A stretch of DNA of 64,000 bases from Alteromonas aquimaris (GCF_026183695.1 NZ_JAPFRD010000002.1:525559-589558), one strand, 5' to 3'; shown: positions 8,620 through 18,240, counted from the stretch's first letter. The notes: generated from the sequence alone by a model not told the origin. Numbers and translations: made by a program.

Positions 8620-8880
8620 ATGGTAAATATGTTAGAAGCGAAACGGGTCGCAAGAATGCGATGGGCATGTCGCCGAGGAATGCTGGAATTGGATGTATTG
8701 CTGTTGCCTTTTATGGATGAGGCATTTGATGATTTAACCTATGATCAGAAACTTGTTTTTGAACGGTTATTGACCAGTGACGATCCCGATCTGTTCGCTT
8801 GGTTTATGGGCCATCAAAAATGTGACGATCCAGAACTGGCAGAAATGGTGGCGATCATTGTCAACCGCGTTAAAGTATAG
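8620..8880 (+). CDS. sdhE: Succinate dehydrogenase FAD assembly factor SdhE
   Basis: A small soluble factor that promotes covalent attachment of FAD to SdhA and FrdA. From the ATG at 8620 it has 86 residues; ATG 8629 is an alternative, and the TTG at 8605 is too close to the promoter. The conserved RGMLELD motif (19-25), whose Arg-Gly is needed for flavinylation, is intact, and the family pattern F-x-x-LL-x-x-D-DPDLF-x-W-F-M-G follows. It lies directly before ygfX and opposite ygfZ. Confidence 0.93.
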   Translation: MVNMLEAKRVARMRWACRRGMLELDVLLLPFMDEAFDDLTYDQKLVFERLLTSDDPDLFAWFMGHQKCDDPELAEMVAIIVNRVKV

Positions 8881-8902
8881 GGTTGATCTAACCCCCACAA
8901 CG

Positions 8903-9310
8903 TTGCGCAAGTATCAATGGATCATTCCGGCCCTCACGGTGTGGTGTATCTTACCGGCCTTATCCGCCAATACCTACTCGTGGGTATCGCTAGGATATTT
9001 TAGTTTGCTCGCCTGCGTAGCGAGCGTCATTTTCTACTGGCACAATCAACGCAAAGCGCCATGTTTCACTGAAAGCTTTTTACTAGGTGACGACGGCAGC
9101 TGGCAACAAACCATGTTAGCTAACCACCCGATAGAGAGCAACCAGGAGTATTTGAACAACCAGTGTAAAGTCACGCCTTGGGCGGTATTTCTTTGCTTTA
9201 CTACGCCAACAGAGTCTCGCTGGGTAATACGAGGCGAATGTGACGAACTAAGTTACCGTAGATTATGCAGAATCGTTTTGCAGCGTACTAATACAAATCG
9301 GGATAACTAA
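8903..9310 (+). CDS. ygfX: YgfX/CptA-like inner membrane protein
   Basis: A small membrane protein that follows sdhE in many gammaproteobacteria; the E. coli homologue was described as the toxin of a YgfYX pair acting on MreB/FtsZ, though that role is debated. In this frame there is no ATG after the sdhE stop. A TTG at 8903 gives about 135 residues, the usual family length, whereas the frame open from 8777 would overlap sdhE by 100 bases. Two transmembrane helices are visible (WIIPALTVWCILPALSA, then YFSLLACVASVIFYW), followed by a cytoplasmic domain ending in Arg-rich RRLCRIVLQR. Identity rests on context and topology. Confidence 0.75.
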   Translation: MRKYQWIIPALTVWCILPALSANTYSWVSLGYFSLLACVASVIFYWHNQRKAPCFTESFLLGDDGSWQQTMLANHPIESNQEYLNNQCKVTPWAVFLCFTTPTESRWVIRGECDELSYRRLCRIVLQRTNTNRDN

Positions 9311-10155
9311 TGATATTCGATCTATTTTGTGCAATGTTACGAGGTGGCGATAAACAGCGTCTTAGCCAGTTTAAACCCCCTCCCATAGTAGCGGTGACGG
9401 CCACAAAAAACCTAATTATTGATCCCATACACTATCAGTCATATTGTGCATTAGTGGACTGGGATGAGAAAAACAGCCTGCATCCTCTTTATTCACAAAT
9501 GATGTCTTTAGGACTGCAAATGCAGTGTCTGGCCGACAAGCGTAACCCCTTTCCACTGCTGGGTTTGGTGCATATCAGTAATGACGTTTGGCAAAGTATG
9601 CACCTTGACCGACATCTGCTATTGAGTTTGCATGCGAAACTTGGCGAGTTAAAAGCTCATCCAAAAGGGTGGGTGATTGATGTCATTATTGAAGGTCACC
9701 AACAGGGAACTTGTGTTTATCGCGCCGACGCCAGCTACCTGATGCGCATACATGCCCCTCATGTGGCCAAGGGTACGCAAAAACAGCAAAAAGGCCGCCA
9801 GGTTTTTTGGGAGACCTACCAACATGCTGCTCATGTGCATATTCCAGATAATATCGGCCGCAAGTACGCCAGGATTTCCAATGATTACAACCCTATTCAC
9901 CTTTTTACCATCACTGCAAAGTTGTTTGGGTTTAAACAGGCGATCGCTCATGGCATGTGGAGTTTAGCGAAGTGCTATAGTTTGCTTGAAACTGACAAGC
10001 ATGAAACAAAGAACATTCACCTTAACGCTGATTTTCTCAAACCTGTATTATTGCCCGCCGAATGTGTGTTAATGAAAAATAGTGGGGAGACTGAAACGCA
10101 GTTTGTGTTGTTGAATAGCGAAACAAGTGAACCTCATATAAAGGCAAAGTTTTAA
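9310..10155 (+). CDS. MaoC-like (R)-hydratase-fold protein
   Basis: A 281-residue protein whose C-terminal half carries the hydratase-2 motif (YARISNDYNPIH, with Asp192 and His197 as the expected catalytic pair) followed by GFKQAIAHGMWSLA. It may hydrate enoyl-thioesters in fatty acid metabolism. The N-terminal half (about 1-160) looks like a second, degenerate hot-dog domain without the motif, as in two-domain MaoC proteins. The ATG shares its A with the TAA of ygfX (TAATG), so it is coupled to the sdhE-ygfX transcript. The natural substrate cannot be read from the sequence. Confidence 0.78.
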   Translation: MIFDLFCAMLRGGDKQRLSQFKPPPIVAVTATKNLIIDPIHYQSYCALVDWDEKNSLHPLYSQMMSLGLQMQCLADKRNPFPLLGLVHISNDVWQSMHLDRHLLLSLHAKLGELKAHPKGWVIDVIIEGHQQGTCVYRADASYLMRIHAPHVAKGTQKQQKGRQVFWETYQHAAHVHIPDNIGRKYARISNDYNPIHLFTITAKLFGFKQAIAHGMWSLAKCYSLLETDKHETKNIHLNADFLKPVLLPAECVLMKNSGETETQFVLLNSETSEPHIKAKF

Positions 10156-10423
10156 AGCTTGTGTTTTCTGGTTAATCTCAATACGAGTTGCGCACTAAGG
10201 CAATTAGCGGCACGCTCGCTCCCTGGGTAGCCACTTTGGATGCAGATGTCTGTTTTAGGAAGTTCTGAGTAACATTTAAGGTGGTGTCACGCTCCTCGGT
10301 ATAACTAAATTTTCAGCCATTGCATACGTTTTCAACACGAATAAACTTGCTTTTTCACAACCGATAGGTGGGAATAGACGTCAATTAAACTTACATTGGT
10401 TTAACAAGGTCACTGACGAGCCC
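10156..10423. other. Intergenic region before the amylase gene
   Basis: This 268-base stretch has no open frame of note and no RNA gene. It presumably contains the promoter of the GH13 gene, but I see no box or operator that stands out. Confidence 0.4.
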
Positions 10424-12178
10424 ATGATGAAAGTAATTCCAACAAAAGCCGCCTTACTTGCTATGTCTTTACTGGTAGCTTCTTGCTCACAGCAGCATCT
10501 ACCCGCTTCACAATCGCGTGTTGTGGGAGACTCTGAAACTGCTTATCAGACTATCCAACTTAAAAATGATGAACGCAACTGGTGGGACAACGCCGTATTT
10601 TATGAAATATGGCCACGTTCCTTTTATGATGCCGATGGTGATGGCAGTGGCGATTTTAAAGGTATGGCGGCTAAGCTTCCCTACCTTAAAGAGTTAGGCG
10701 TGAGTGGAATTTGGCTCACGCCCGTGTTTGAAGCGCCTTCTTATCATGGTTATGACTTTCAGGATTTTTATAGCGTAGAGTCAGATTATGGGACAATGGA
10801 AGACTTTGAAGCTTTTGTTAAAGCTGCCCACGAGCATGAAATCAAGGTAATTTTGGATCTGGTGATCAATCACATTTCTGATGGTCATGAGTGGTTTAAA
10901 AAGTCGGTTGCAAAAGAACCGGGTTATGAAGACTATTTTGTCTGGAAACAAGACATGCCCAAACACTGGGGAAAGGCGTGGTCAGATAATGAAGATAATC
11001 CAGAGGCGGTATGGCACTGGAGTACTGAGCGCGGCGAATATTACTATGGTGCTTTCGGCGCTTCCCAACCGGACGTGAACTTACGCAATCCCAAAGTTGT
11101 AGAGGAAATGAATAAGCTGGCAACGTTCTGGTTGGAAAAGGGCGTGGATGGATTTCGTCTCGATGCAGTCAGGTATGCCATCGAAGATGAATATGCAAAC
11201 GGGGATGACGCCGATCAGGCTGATACGCAGGCAACCATTAATTACTGGACGCAATTTACGCAACACGTAAAATCTGTCAACCCTGACGCCATGCTGGTGG
11301 CTGAAGCGTGGGCTGATATGCCAACCATCGGCAAGTATTATGATGGTGGCCAAGGGCTGGACTCTGCCTTTGACTTTGATTTTGGTTATGTAGTAAGCGG
11401 CATTCTGAACGCGGGTGGCCAGCGTAGTGCCGATTTCGGCTCGGTAAAAGAAGGCGAGACAGACAATACTCGCAATGCGTTGTGGGATAACCTGAAAAGC
11501 CGCAAAGCCACAGCTCCGTTGTCATTCTTTTCTCCTTTTCTTACCAACCACGACCAAAACCGCATTATGCATACATTGGGTGATAACTGGGACAAAGCCA
11601 AAGTTGCTGCCACGTTGCTGATGACCACACCAGGAACCCTGTATTTGTATTATGGAGAAGAAATTGGATTGTCGCAGTACACTACAGGGGACGATCAATA
11701 CCGCCGAGCCATTATGCAATGGCAAGACAATAAGGCGGCGGGTTTTAATGATACCGGTGAATTCTGGCTGGACCAGGGACAATGGTTTCCGTGGGTTGAA
11801 AACCACCAACCCTGGTGGTCTGATTACTGGCAATCACAACGGGCGGGTAAAAAGGCCTCTGTGGATGTACAGGCTGCTGACCCTGATTCCCTGCTGAATC
11901 ATTACAAACAATTACTTGAAATACGCAATGAGCAACCCGCTTTACAATTTCCAGAGGAGATACGTTATTTCCCTGTGGACAATCTGGATGTGTGGGTAGT
12001 TCAGAACGTAAAGGAGGGGCAGACTCGGCTTACGCTGGTAAATCTCAATACCAACGTGGATGTATCATTCACCGTACCCGAAAGTTTGCGTGGAGAATAT
12101 AGCGACTTGTTATCGGGCGTGAAGATAATGCTTACAGACCGGTTTACGCTTAAGTCAGGGCAATCACTTATATTGTAA
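10424..12178 (+). CDS. GH13 alpha-amylase-family lipoprotein
   Basis: A glycoside hydrolase of family GH13 anchored as a lipoprotein. The N-terminus (MMKVIPTKAALLAMSLLVAS|C21) has a lipobox with Cys21. The (beta/alpha)8 barrel motifs are in order: VFYEIWPRSFYDADGDGSGD, DLVINH, GFRLDAVR with the nucleophile Asp247, AEAW with the acid/base Glu294, and TNHDQ with Asp377. A C-terminal beta domain ends the protein. Sequence features resemble oligo-glucosidase or cyclomaltodextrinase-like members acting on alpha-glucan oligomers, but the substrate is not certain. It stands alone, without maltose transport genes or a regulator nearby, and has its own terminator at 12187. Confidence 0.9.
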   Translation: MMKVIPTKAALLAMSLLVASCSQQHLPASQSRVVGDSETAYQTIQLKNDERNWWDNAVFYEIWPRSFYDADGDGSGDFKGMAAKLPYLKELGVSGIWLTPVFEAPSYHGYDFQDFYSVESDYGTMEDFEAFVKAAHEHEIKVILDLVINHISDGHEWFKKSVAKEPGYEDYFVWKQDMPKHWGKAWSDNEDNPEAVWHWSTERGEYYYGAFGASQPDVNLRNPKVVEEMNKLATFWLEKGVDGFRLDAVRYAIEDEYANGDDADQADTQATINYWTQFTQHVKSVNPDAMLVAEAWADMPTIGKYYDGGQGLDSAFDFDFGYVVSGILNAGGQRSADFGSVKEGETDNTRNALWDNLKSRKATAPLSFFSPFLTNHDQNRIMHTLGDNWDKAKVAATLLMTTPGTLYLYYGEEIGLSQYTTGDDQYRRAIMQWQDNKAAGFNDTGEFWLDQGQWFPWVENHQPWWSDYWQSQRAGKKASVDVQAADPDSLLNHYKQLLEIRNEQPALQFPEEIRYFPVDNLDVWVVQNVKEGQTRLTLVNLNTNVDVSFTVPESLRGEYSDLLSGVKIMLTDRFTLKSGQSLIL

Positions 12179-12186
12179 TTTTATGA

Positions 12187-12213
12187 GGCTCAGCTTAGGC
12201 TGAGCCATATTTT
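12187..12213 (+). terminator. Rho-independent terminator of the GH13 gene
   Basis: GGCTCAGC at 12187-12194 and GCTGAGCC at 12199-12206 form a perfect 8-bp stem with loop TTAG, followed by ATATTTT, 9 bases after the stop. Confidence 0.8.
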
Positions 12214-12347
12214 CTTTCCCAAACAGTTTTGCAGTAATCGCCATTTACGGCTATATCAATAATATCTGATCGAAAATTTAATTATTTGTTGATGAAGATG
12301 CGTGTTAATAAATAATAAATCTACTGTAGTCAAAACCTTTGTTGCTG

Positions 12348-13244
12348 ATGTTTACTGTTTCCTCCGTTAGAAAATTTTTCATAGTGTTGGTGGGTGTATT
12401 AAGCCTGATTAGGGTTTGTAATGCTTTTTCTACCACAATTTATATTCCAGGTGCGTACTCAGATATTGATATTGCGCATGATTATTATGTTGGCTTAGCC
12501 AGAGCCGCGCTCCAACATACTTCCAAAGAAGGGAGCGTCCCCAAACTGATACAAACTGTACATATGAATCAGGCGCGTACCGCCATTGAGTTAAAAAAGG
12601 GGGCGTTAGACTTGATGTGGACGGGGGCAAGTGCAGAATTAGAATCTGAGTTCAGAGTGATTAAAATACCGCTTGATATGGGGCTGATGGGTTTTCGCCG
12701 TTTTATCATTCTTGAAAAAGATAAAAAAAGATTTGATGAAATTGAATCGCTCGATCAACTGAAAACTCTGGTTGCGTGTCAAGGGACGCATTGGCCGGAT
12801 ACCCAGATTTTGAGAAAGGCAGGGCTGGATGTATTAGATACCCCCGTACATGAAAACTTGTTTGAATTATTGGCCATAGGTCGATGCGACTATTTTCCCC
12901 GCGGGCTACAGGAAGGACCTGCCGAGGTAGAGCGCTGGAAGCATACTTTTCCCGACTTTACGGTCTCAGAAAAAATGATTTTGCATTATCCGTTTACCAT
13001 CTATTTTTACACATCGAAAGACAATGAAGCGTTAGCCAAGAGAATAGAAGCAGGACTGGAAAAAATGATTGATGAGGGAACGTTGTTGGAATATATGAAA
13101 AAGCACCCTTCAACCGCGCATCTTTTTCCCCTGGAACAGTATAAAAATGCCACGTTTATTGAGCTGAACAATCCTGAATTAGCGGAAAATACACCAGTAA
13201 AAAATTCCCGTTACTGGCTGTCCAGGCATTCTTTGACAAAATAA
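12348..13244 (+). CDS. Orphan periplasmic solute-binding-like protein (type 2 PBP fold)
   Basis: About 298 residues from the ATG at 12348; two TTG codons precede it. A signal peptide is visible (VRKFFIVLVGVLSLIRVCNA), followed by TTIYIPGAYSDIDIAHDYYVGLARAAL. The pattern, with LKKGALDLMWTGAS, SLDQLKTLVACQGTHWPDTQIL, LLAIGRCDYFPRG and a late KMIDEGTLLEYMKKH, fits family 3 extracellular solute-binding domains. No transporter genes are nearby, so it may serve in sensing or work with a distant permease, as is common for such orphans in Alteromonadales. The ligand is unknown. Confidence 0.72.
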   Translation: MFTVSSVRKFFIVLVGVLSLIRVCNAFSTTIYIPGAYSDIDIAHDYYVGLARAALQHTSKEGSVPKLIQTVHMNQARTAIELKKGALDLMWTGASAELESEFRVIKIPLDMGLMGFRRFIILEKDKKRFDEIESLDQLKTLVACQGTHWPDTQILRKAGLDVLDTPVHENLFELLAIGRCDYFPRGLQEGPAEVERWKHTFPDFTVSEKMILHYPFTIYFYTSKDNEALAKRIEAGLEKMIDEGTLLEYMKKHPSTAHLFPLEQYKNATFIELNNPELAENTPVKNSRYWLSRHSLTK

Positions 13245-13267
13245 GCCTGTGCGGCACCTAACAGAGC

Positions 13268-14929
13268 TTAGGTACTTAATGTGCCAGGCTCTTCCTCAAT
13301 CAAACTTTTGGTTGGGGTTAAGATAGTGGGGGAAGAGTGGGCCAGTGTATCTGGGTAATCCAGATTGAAATGTAAGCCACGACTTTCTTTTCTCTGCATG
13401 GCACAGCGCACGATTAGCTCTGCCACCATTACCAGATTACGAAGTTCAAGCAGGTTATTGCTGACTTTAAAATGAGCATAGTATTCATGAATTTCCTGTT
13501 CCAGCAATTGGATACGGCGTAAGGCCCGTTCAAGGCGTTTATTGGTGCGCACAATTCCCACATAATCCCACATAAATAAGCGTAGTTCGTGCCAGTTGTG
13601 TTGGATTATTACCTCTTCGTCAGAGTTGCTGACCTGGCTTTCGTCCCATGGGGCAATCGCCTCAATTGAAGGCGCGTCATGGAGTCGGGAAAGAATATGT
13701 TCAGCTGCGGCTTTGGCAAAAACCACACACTCAAGTAATGAATTAGAGGCCATACGGTTGGCGCCATGTAAACCTGTGTAAGCTACCTCACCAATGGCAT
13801 AAACGTTATCCAAGTCAGTACGTGCGTTAAGGTCCGTCATTACCCCCCCACAACTGTAATGCGCCGCGGGTACCACTGGAATGGGTTCCCGTGTGATATC
13901 AATGCCTAGCGAACGACATTTACGATAAATGTTGGGGAAATGCTTCACAATAAAGTCAGCACTTTTATGGCTGATATCCAGGTACATACAATCGGCACCT
14001 AACCGCTTCATCTCAAAATCTATAGCTCGCGCTACTATGTCTCGGGGGGCTAAGTCTCCTCGCTTATCAAAATTGTGCATGAAACGAGTGCCGTCAGCGT
14101 GGCACAGTTGGGCGCCCTCACCACGCAACGCTTCGGATATGAGAAAGTTTCTGGCCTGAGGATGGTATAAACACGTAGGGTGAAACTGGTTAAACTCCAT
14201 GTTCGCTACACGACAGCCTGCACGCCACGCCATGGCGATGCCATCACCACTGGATACATCTGGATTTGAGGTATACTGGTATACCTTGCTGCCCCCACCC
14301 GTGGCTAAAGTGATGAAACGACTGCGAATCACTTCAACCTGTTCACGTTTACGATTCCATACATACACGCCTTTACAGTGTTTTGGCGTCCTCTCGGAAG
14401 CGATTAAATCAATCGCATTATAGCGTTCAAAAAAGTGAATGTTTGGATGAGCGGCGACCGCATCATTTAATGTCGTTTGAATGGCTTCGCCGGTTGCATC
14501 TGCAGCGTGGAGAATACGCCGATGGCTATGACCACCTTCACGGGTGAGGTGATATTTCTTTTCACCGCCTGGATTTTCTTCCGTATCAAATGGAACCCCG
14601 AAATTAATTAACCATTCTAAAGCCTTTTTAGCTTCTTTGGCCGTGTAAGTAACTACTTCTTCATCGCATAAACCTGCGCCCGCGTCCAATGTATCGGCAA
14701 CATGCGACTCGATAGAATCGCCTTCATCAAATACAGCAGCAATGCCGCCTTGCGCGTAGCGCGTGGAACCTTCATTGCGATCACTTTTACTAAGTATAAT
14801 AATTTGGCAGTGATCGGCTAATTTTAATGCCAGGCTCAGACCTGCTGCACCGCTACCAATAATCAGTACGTCGCACTGATGCTCTAACGCCTGATTTGAA
14901 GAAGGTAGTGAAGAAGTTGTTGAATTCAT
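13268..14929 (-). CDS. nadB: L-aspartate oxidase
   Basis: NadB oxidises L-aspartate to iminoaspartate with FAD, the first step of NAD synthesis from aspartate. The 553-residue length is slightly above the E. coli enzyme. The FAD dinucleotide fold is at GSGAAG (25-30), and [30 protein letters not shown] and FNQFHPT are the flavin and substrate loops. The C-terminal helical domain ([20 protein letters not shown]) is complete. It is divergent from rpoE, the standard arrangement in many gammaproteobacteria. Confidence 0.96.
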   Translation of the reverse strand: MNSTTSSLPSSNQALEHQCDVLIIGSGAAGLSLALKLADHCQIIILSKSDRNEGSTRYAQGGIAAVFDEGDSIESHVADTLDAGAGLCDEEVVTYTAKEAKKALEWLINFGVPFDTEENPGGEKKYHLTREGGHSHRRILHAADATGEAIQTTLNDAVAAHPNIHFFERYNAIDLIASERTPKHCKGVYVWNRKREQVEVIRSRFITLATGGGSKVYQYTSNPDVSSGDGIAMAWRAGCRVANMEFNQFHPTCLYHPQARNFLISEALRGEGAQLCHADGTRFMHNFDKRGDLAPRDIVARAIDFEMKRLGADCMYLDISHKSADFIVKHFPNIYRKCRSLGIDITREPIPVVPAAHYSCGGVMTDLNARTDLDNVYAIGEVAYTGLHGANRMASNSLLECVVFAKAAAEHILSRLHDAPSIEAIAPWDESQVSNSDEEVIIQHNWHELRLFMWDYVGIVRTNKRLERALRRIQLLEQEIHEYYAHFKVSNNLLELRNLVMVAELIVRCAMQRKESRGLHFNLDYPDTLAHSSPTILTPTKSLIEEEPGTLST

Positions 14930-15034
14930 GTATTTTAGCGGTCATGGCGTCCCCAATGTTCGGCAAGTCTAATCGATGAAAAGTAAAAAACAATGGGAAA
15001 ATCCCTGTTCTCGATCAAAATTTAAAAAAGTTGC

Positions 15035-15061
15035 GAACTTTTCTGTATTCACAAAGTCTAC
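15035..15061 (+). promoter_or_regulatory. Sigma-E (RpoE) dependent promoter of rpoE
   Basis: GAACTT at 15035-15040 and TCTAC at 15057-15061 are separated by 16 bp, close to the sigma-E consensus GAACTT-N16-TCTAA. The box is about 50 bases before the rpoE start, as expected for positive autoregulation. Confidence 0.78.
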
Positions 15062-15113
15062 TTGAGTGCTTGCATGAGCTGTACGAAGTAGATGTAAAGG
15101 AGAAATAGCTCGA

Positions 15114-15692
15114 ATGAGCGAGCAAATAACCGATCAACAATTAGTTGAAAAGGTTCAGCGCGGTGACAAGAACGCGTTTAATCTTTTAGTGACAAGATAC
15201 CAGCATAAAGTTATGCACTTGGTGTCAAGGTATGTGAAAAACACCGGTGATGTGGCGGATGTCACGCAGGATGCGTTTATAAAGGCTTATAAGGCGTTGC
15301 CTAATTTTCGCGGTGAAAGCGCCTTTTACACTTGGCTCTATCGTATTGCCGTAAATAGCGCCAAAAATTATTTAGTGGCCCAGGGGCGTAAGCCACCGGC
15401 GAGCGATGTGGATGCAGAGGAAGCCGATTATTATGAGGGGAGTGATGCTCTAAAAGAGCAATCAACACCTGAACGAAGTCTGCTTTCTGATGAGATTGAA
15501 ACCACCTTGTTTAGTGTGGTGGAAAAACTGCCTGACGATTTACGTATGGCGATAACCTTACGTGAAATCGAAGGCTTAAGTTATGAAGAAATAGCCAGTG
15601 TAATGGAATGTCCTGTTGGGACAGTACGCTCCAGAATTTTTAGAGCCAGGGAAGCGATTGATAAAGTACTACAACCATTGTTAGAAAATTGA
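15114..15692 (+). CDS. rpoE: RNA polymerase sigma-E factor
   Basis: The extracytoplasmic-stress sigma factor, 192 residues. Region 2 contains DVADVTQDAFIKAYKALPNF and FYTWLYRIAVNSAKN; region 4 contains LPDDLRMAITLREIEGLSYEEIA and GTVRSRIFRAREAID. It directs transcription of outer-membrane-protein folding and LPS genes when RseA is degraded. It is followed by rseA, rseB and rseC in the normal order, and its own promoter is recognisable upstream at 15035. Confidence 0.96.
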   Translation: MSEQITDQQLVEKVQRGDKNAFNLLVTRYQHKVMHLVSRYVKNTGDVADVTQDAFIKAYKALPNFRGESAFYTWLYRIAVNSAKNYLVAQGRKPPASDVDAEEADYYEGSDALKEQSTPERSLLSDEIETTLFSVVEKLPDDLRMAITLREIEGLSYEEIASVMECPVGTVRSRIFRAREAIDKVLQPLLEN

Positions 15693-15764
15693 ACTTTTCG
15701 ACAGTCTGGTTACCTAATATCAGTGTTAACGTGGTAATTGATCAACTTTGATCAGGAAGAATGT

Positions 15765-16343
15765 ATGACCGAACAGCAAGAAAATTTGTCTGCTTTTATG
15801 GATGGTGAACTCAGCCAGACTGAGATCATTGATGCAATAAAGCAAGATCCCATGCTTCAGGCAAAATGGCAACGCTATCATGTGATTAGGAGCGGCTTGC
15901 GCAAAGAAGCAACGGTAGCCCCTCAGCTCGATATTACTGCTCGGGTGGCGGCAGCTTTAGCTGGAGAACCCACCGTGATGGCGCCGCGTTCACGTTGGGA
16001 AACCATTCCTTTAGTTGGTAAAGTGGTTCCCTTTGTAAAGCAAGCAGGTCAGTTTGCGGTAGCCGCCTCAGTGGCTGCAGCGGTAATAGTTGGGGTACAA
16101 TACAGCAACCAGCCTTCTCAAACTGAACCTTTTTCTACTTTCGCAACCGTAGGTCCACAGGGCGGATTAGCCCCCGTCAGTTTAGAGCAAACCCGCACCT
16201 TGCCGCGTAATGATATGGCGGTAATGCTAGAGAAAAAGCGGAAAATTAACGCTTTGATAGCTGATCATGAACAGCAGATTAAGCTTAAACAGGCTGAAGA
16301 GCAAAGCGCTGCTGCCGAAGAACAGCAGGGATCTGACAACTAA
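15765..16343 (+). CDS. rseA: Sigma-E anti-sigma factor RseA
   Basis: A single-pass inner membrane anti-sigma factor, 192 residues from the ATG at 15765 (AGGAAG about 6 bases upstream; a TTG at 15738 would add a non-conserved extension). The cytoplasmic sigma-binding domain begins MTEQQENLSAFMDGELSQTE. The transmembrane helix lies about residues 100-117 (QFAVAASVAAAVIVGVQY), and the periplasmic part ends in a charged, Gln-rich coil. Regulated proteolysis by DegS and RseP releases RpoE in the known system. Confidence 0.92.
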   Translation: MTEQQENLSAFMDGELSQTEIIDAIKQDPMLQAKWQRYHVIRSGLRKEATVAPQLDITARVAAALAGEPTVMAPRSRWETIPLVGKVVPFVKQAGQFAVAASVAAAVIVGVQYSNQPSQTEPFSTFATVGPQGGLAPVSLEQTRTLPRNDMAVMLEKKRKINALIADHEQQIKLKQAEEQSAAAEEQQGSDN

Positions 16344-16360
16344 CATTTGTATCTAATTTG

Positions 16361-17488
16361 ATGAATATTTCAAGTAGTGTAAACAAGCCAGCTTTCAATC
16401 AGCTGGCTGTTTTATTTAAACGTGCCACCTTTTTCACCCTTTTTAGTCTATTCACGCTTTCCTCTGAAACTTCAGCTCAGCAGAATACGGTTGAGGAAGA
16501 TGCAGGCAAGGAAGTGGTCGCATCAGGCGATGAAAACGACAATCTCCAACAGCCACAGGATATAACGGAAAACACTGCACCTCATTCCTTAAGCGCTAAA
16601 CAATGGCTGGCGCGGTTAACCGAATCGACGCGGAGTCTTAATTATCAGGTGTCGTTTATTTTAAGTCGGGCGGGTAGTGAAACGGTTCCTTATTTGTGGC
16701 GACATGGGGTGTTAGAGGATGGCACTACCGTTGAACAACTCAACCTGCAAAATGGGCCGGGGCGCGAATTAATTCGGGTAGGTAACGTGGTTAGCGTGTT
16801 TGAACCGGATGTACAGCCATATAGTCTGTATTCTGAGTCCATCAACGGGCCAATTCCGAGTCAACTTCTTTATAACCCGCGCGCGCTTAATAAGTCGTAC
16901 AAATTTATTAAAGTAGGCAGAGCTAGGGTGTCAGGTAGACCAGCCCAGCAAATTCGCATAGTAAGTTTAGATAATAGTCGGTTTAGTTATCAGTTATGGC
17001 TAGATGAAGCCAGCGGCATGTTATTAAAATTTAATATGTTGGATTTAAATGGTAATTTGCTCGAACAGATCCAGGTGACTTCGCTTAACATTCAAAAGAC
17101 GCCACATCCTTATTTTGCTCGCGTGAATCAAGCGACGCTTCCACAGCCAATGGTCATCACCCCATCGCAGCCGAGAAAACACAATTGGGAGGTTGATTAT
17201 CTGCCACGCGGAATGAAAGAAGTTAAACGAGACATTAGACGTTTAGCGTTAACCGGACAAATCGTTGAATATAAAATGTTTAGTGATGGTTTAGTGGATG
17301 TCTCAGTCTATGTACAAATGGCAGAGGATGCGATTGGCGCAGATATGGTGTTACGGCATGAGGTCAATACATTTTTAACGCTCACAGATGGACAGGCTCA
17401 GGTTACAGTGGTGGGCGAAATACCATTGCATACCGCCAACGCCATTGCTACTTCCTTAAGTATGCATCAGCCCGACAGTAAAGGTTAA
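16361..17488 (+). CDS. rseB: Sigma-E regulatory protein RseB
   Basis: A periplasmic protein that binds RseA and protects it from DegS, sensing LPS or lipids. About 375 residues from the ATG at 16361. A signal segment is visible (FKRATFFTLFSLFTLSSETSAQ), though its N-terminal tail is long. The N-terminal LolA-like domain contains WLARLTESTRSLNYQVSFI, and the C-terminal domain begins near WEVDYLPRGMKEVKRD. A linker rich in Glu, Asp and Gln follows the signal. It lies 17 bases after rseA. Confidence 0.93.
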   Translation: MNISSSVNKPAFNQLAVLFKRATFFTLFSLFTLSSETSAQQNTVEEDAGKEVVASGDENDNLQQPQDITENTAPHSLSAKQWLARLTESTRSLNYQVSFILSRAGSETVPYLWRHGVLEDGTTVEQLNLQNGPGRELIRVGNVVSVFEPDVQPYSLYSESINGPIPSQLLYNPRALNKSYKFIKVGRARVSGRPAQQIRIVSLDNSRFSYQLWLDEASGMLLKFNMLDLNGNLLEQIQVTSLNIQKTPHPYFARVNQATLPQPMVITPSQPRKHNWEVDYLPRGMKEVKRDIRRLALTGQIVEYKMFSDGLVDVSVYVQMAEDAIGADMVLRHEVNTFLTLTDGQAQVTVVGEIPLHTANAIATSLSMHQPDSKG

Positions 17489-17498
17489 ACGTACGGAT

Positions 17499-17957
17499 AT
17501 GATTGTAGAAAACGCAACCGTGATATCAGTACATGGTGACATGGTAACGGTGGAGGCAGCGATCAAAACTACTTGCAATGGTTGCCAAGTAAATGAGGAG
17601 TGCGGCACCGGGGTGGTTTCCAGAGCGCTGGCGCCAAAGACCCAGCAACTTACGATAAAAACGCCGATGGTGGTTAAAGTCGGTGATGTGGTTAAGGTGG
17701 GTGTACCTGAAGTGGGGATCCTCACCGCATCAGCGTGGCTTTACCTGATGCCATTAGCGGTATTGCTGATAAGTGCTTTATTTTTCAGTTCACTCTTTCC
17801 ATTATTGGGTTTGAACAGTGAAATTTGGGTAATATTGGCCAGTATTCTCGTCACGTTTATCGGATTTGGGTTCACTTCGCGGAGATTAAAGTCCATCGAT
17901 TCCACCAAATATCAACCCGTTATTTTGTCCACAAACGGCCAAAACGTGAATGGATAG
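17499..17957 (+). CDS. rseC: Sigma-E regulatory/redox membrane protein RseC
   Basis: A 152-residue inner membrane protein of the RseC/MucC family. The N-terminal cytoplasmic domain carries a Cys cluster (TCNGCQVNEECGTG) of the kind seen in family members. Two transmembrane helices follow (WLYLMPLAVLLISALFFSSLF and SEIWVILASILVTFIGFGF). It ends the rpoE operon. Its role in sigma-E control is modest, and in other bacteria it has been linked to Rsx/Rnf electron transfer and SoxR reduction. Confidence 0.9.
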   Translation: MIVENATVISVHGDMVTVEAAIKTTCNGCQVNEECGTGVVSRALAPKTQQLTIKTPMVVKVGDVVKVGVPEVGILTASAWLYLMPLAVLLISALFFSSLFPLLGLNSEIWVILASILVTFIGFGFTSRRLKSIDSTKYQPVILSTNGQNVNG

Positions 17958-18067
17958 CCAGCGCTATTAGTACTATTACCTTTTCTAAAAACGCCCCAAT
18001 TCAGCACCTATCCAGTACCCGTTACCAACGATTTGCGTGGGATCGTCAAACCTAGCAACAGGGGAAT

Positions 18068-18076
18068 TGGTATAAT
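18068..18076 (+). promoter_or_regulatory. Candidate extended -10 promoter before lepA
   Basis: TGGTATAAT at 18068-18076 is a perfect extended -10 element (TGnTATAAT) in the 283-base gap between rseC and lepA, with no good -35. It is the best promoter candidate for the lepA-lepB-rnc-era operon. The rest of the gap shows no other feature. Confidence 0.45.
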
Positions 18077-18240
18077 TCGCTTTTCGGCCAATAAATAGGT
18101 AAAATCCGCAGACTTTTTTTCATGGGGGTCACTACCGACATATTCGGGCTGACGCCAGTATCCTTTGATCACGATTTATCTCGATTGAGTAAAAAGTGAC
18201 AGGACATTTTTCATCAATTTTGTAGGTAATTTCTAGCTTT

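Noticed and set aside
10424..12178. A maltose or starch utilisation locus around the GH13 gene
   Set aside because: Neighbouring genes are unrelated (MaoC-like gene, orphan binding protein, nadB); the binding protein at 12348 does not look like a family 1 sugar binder.
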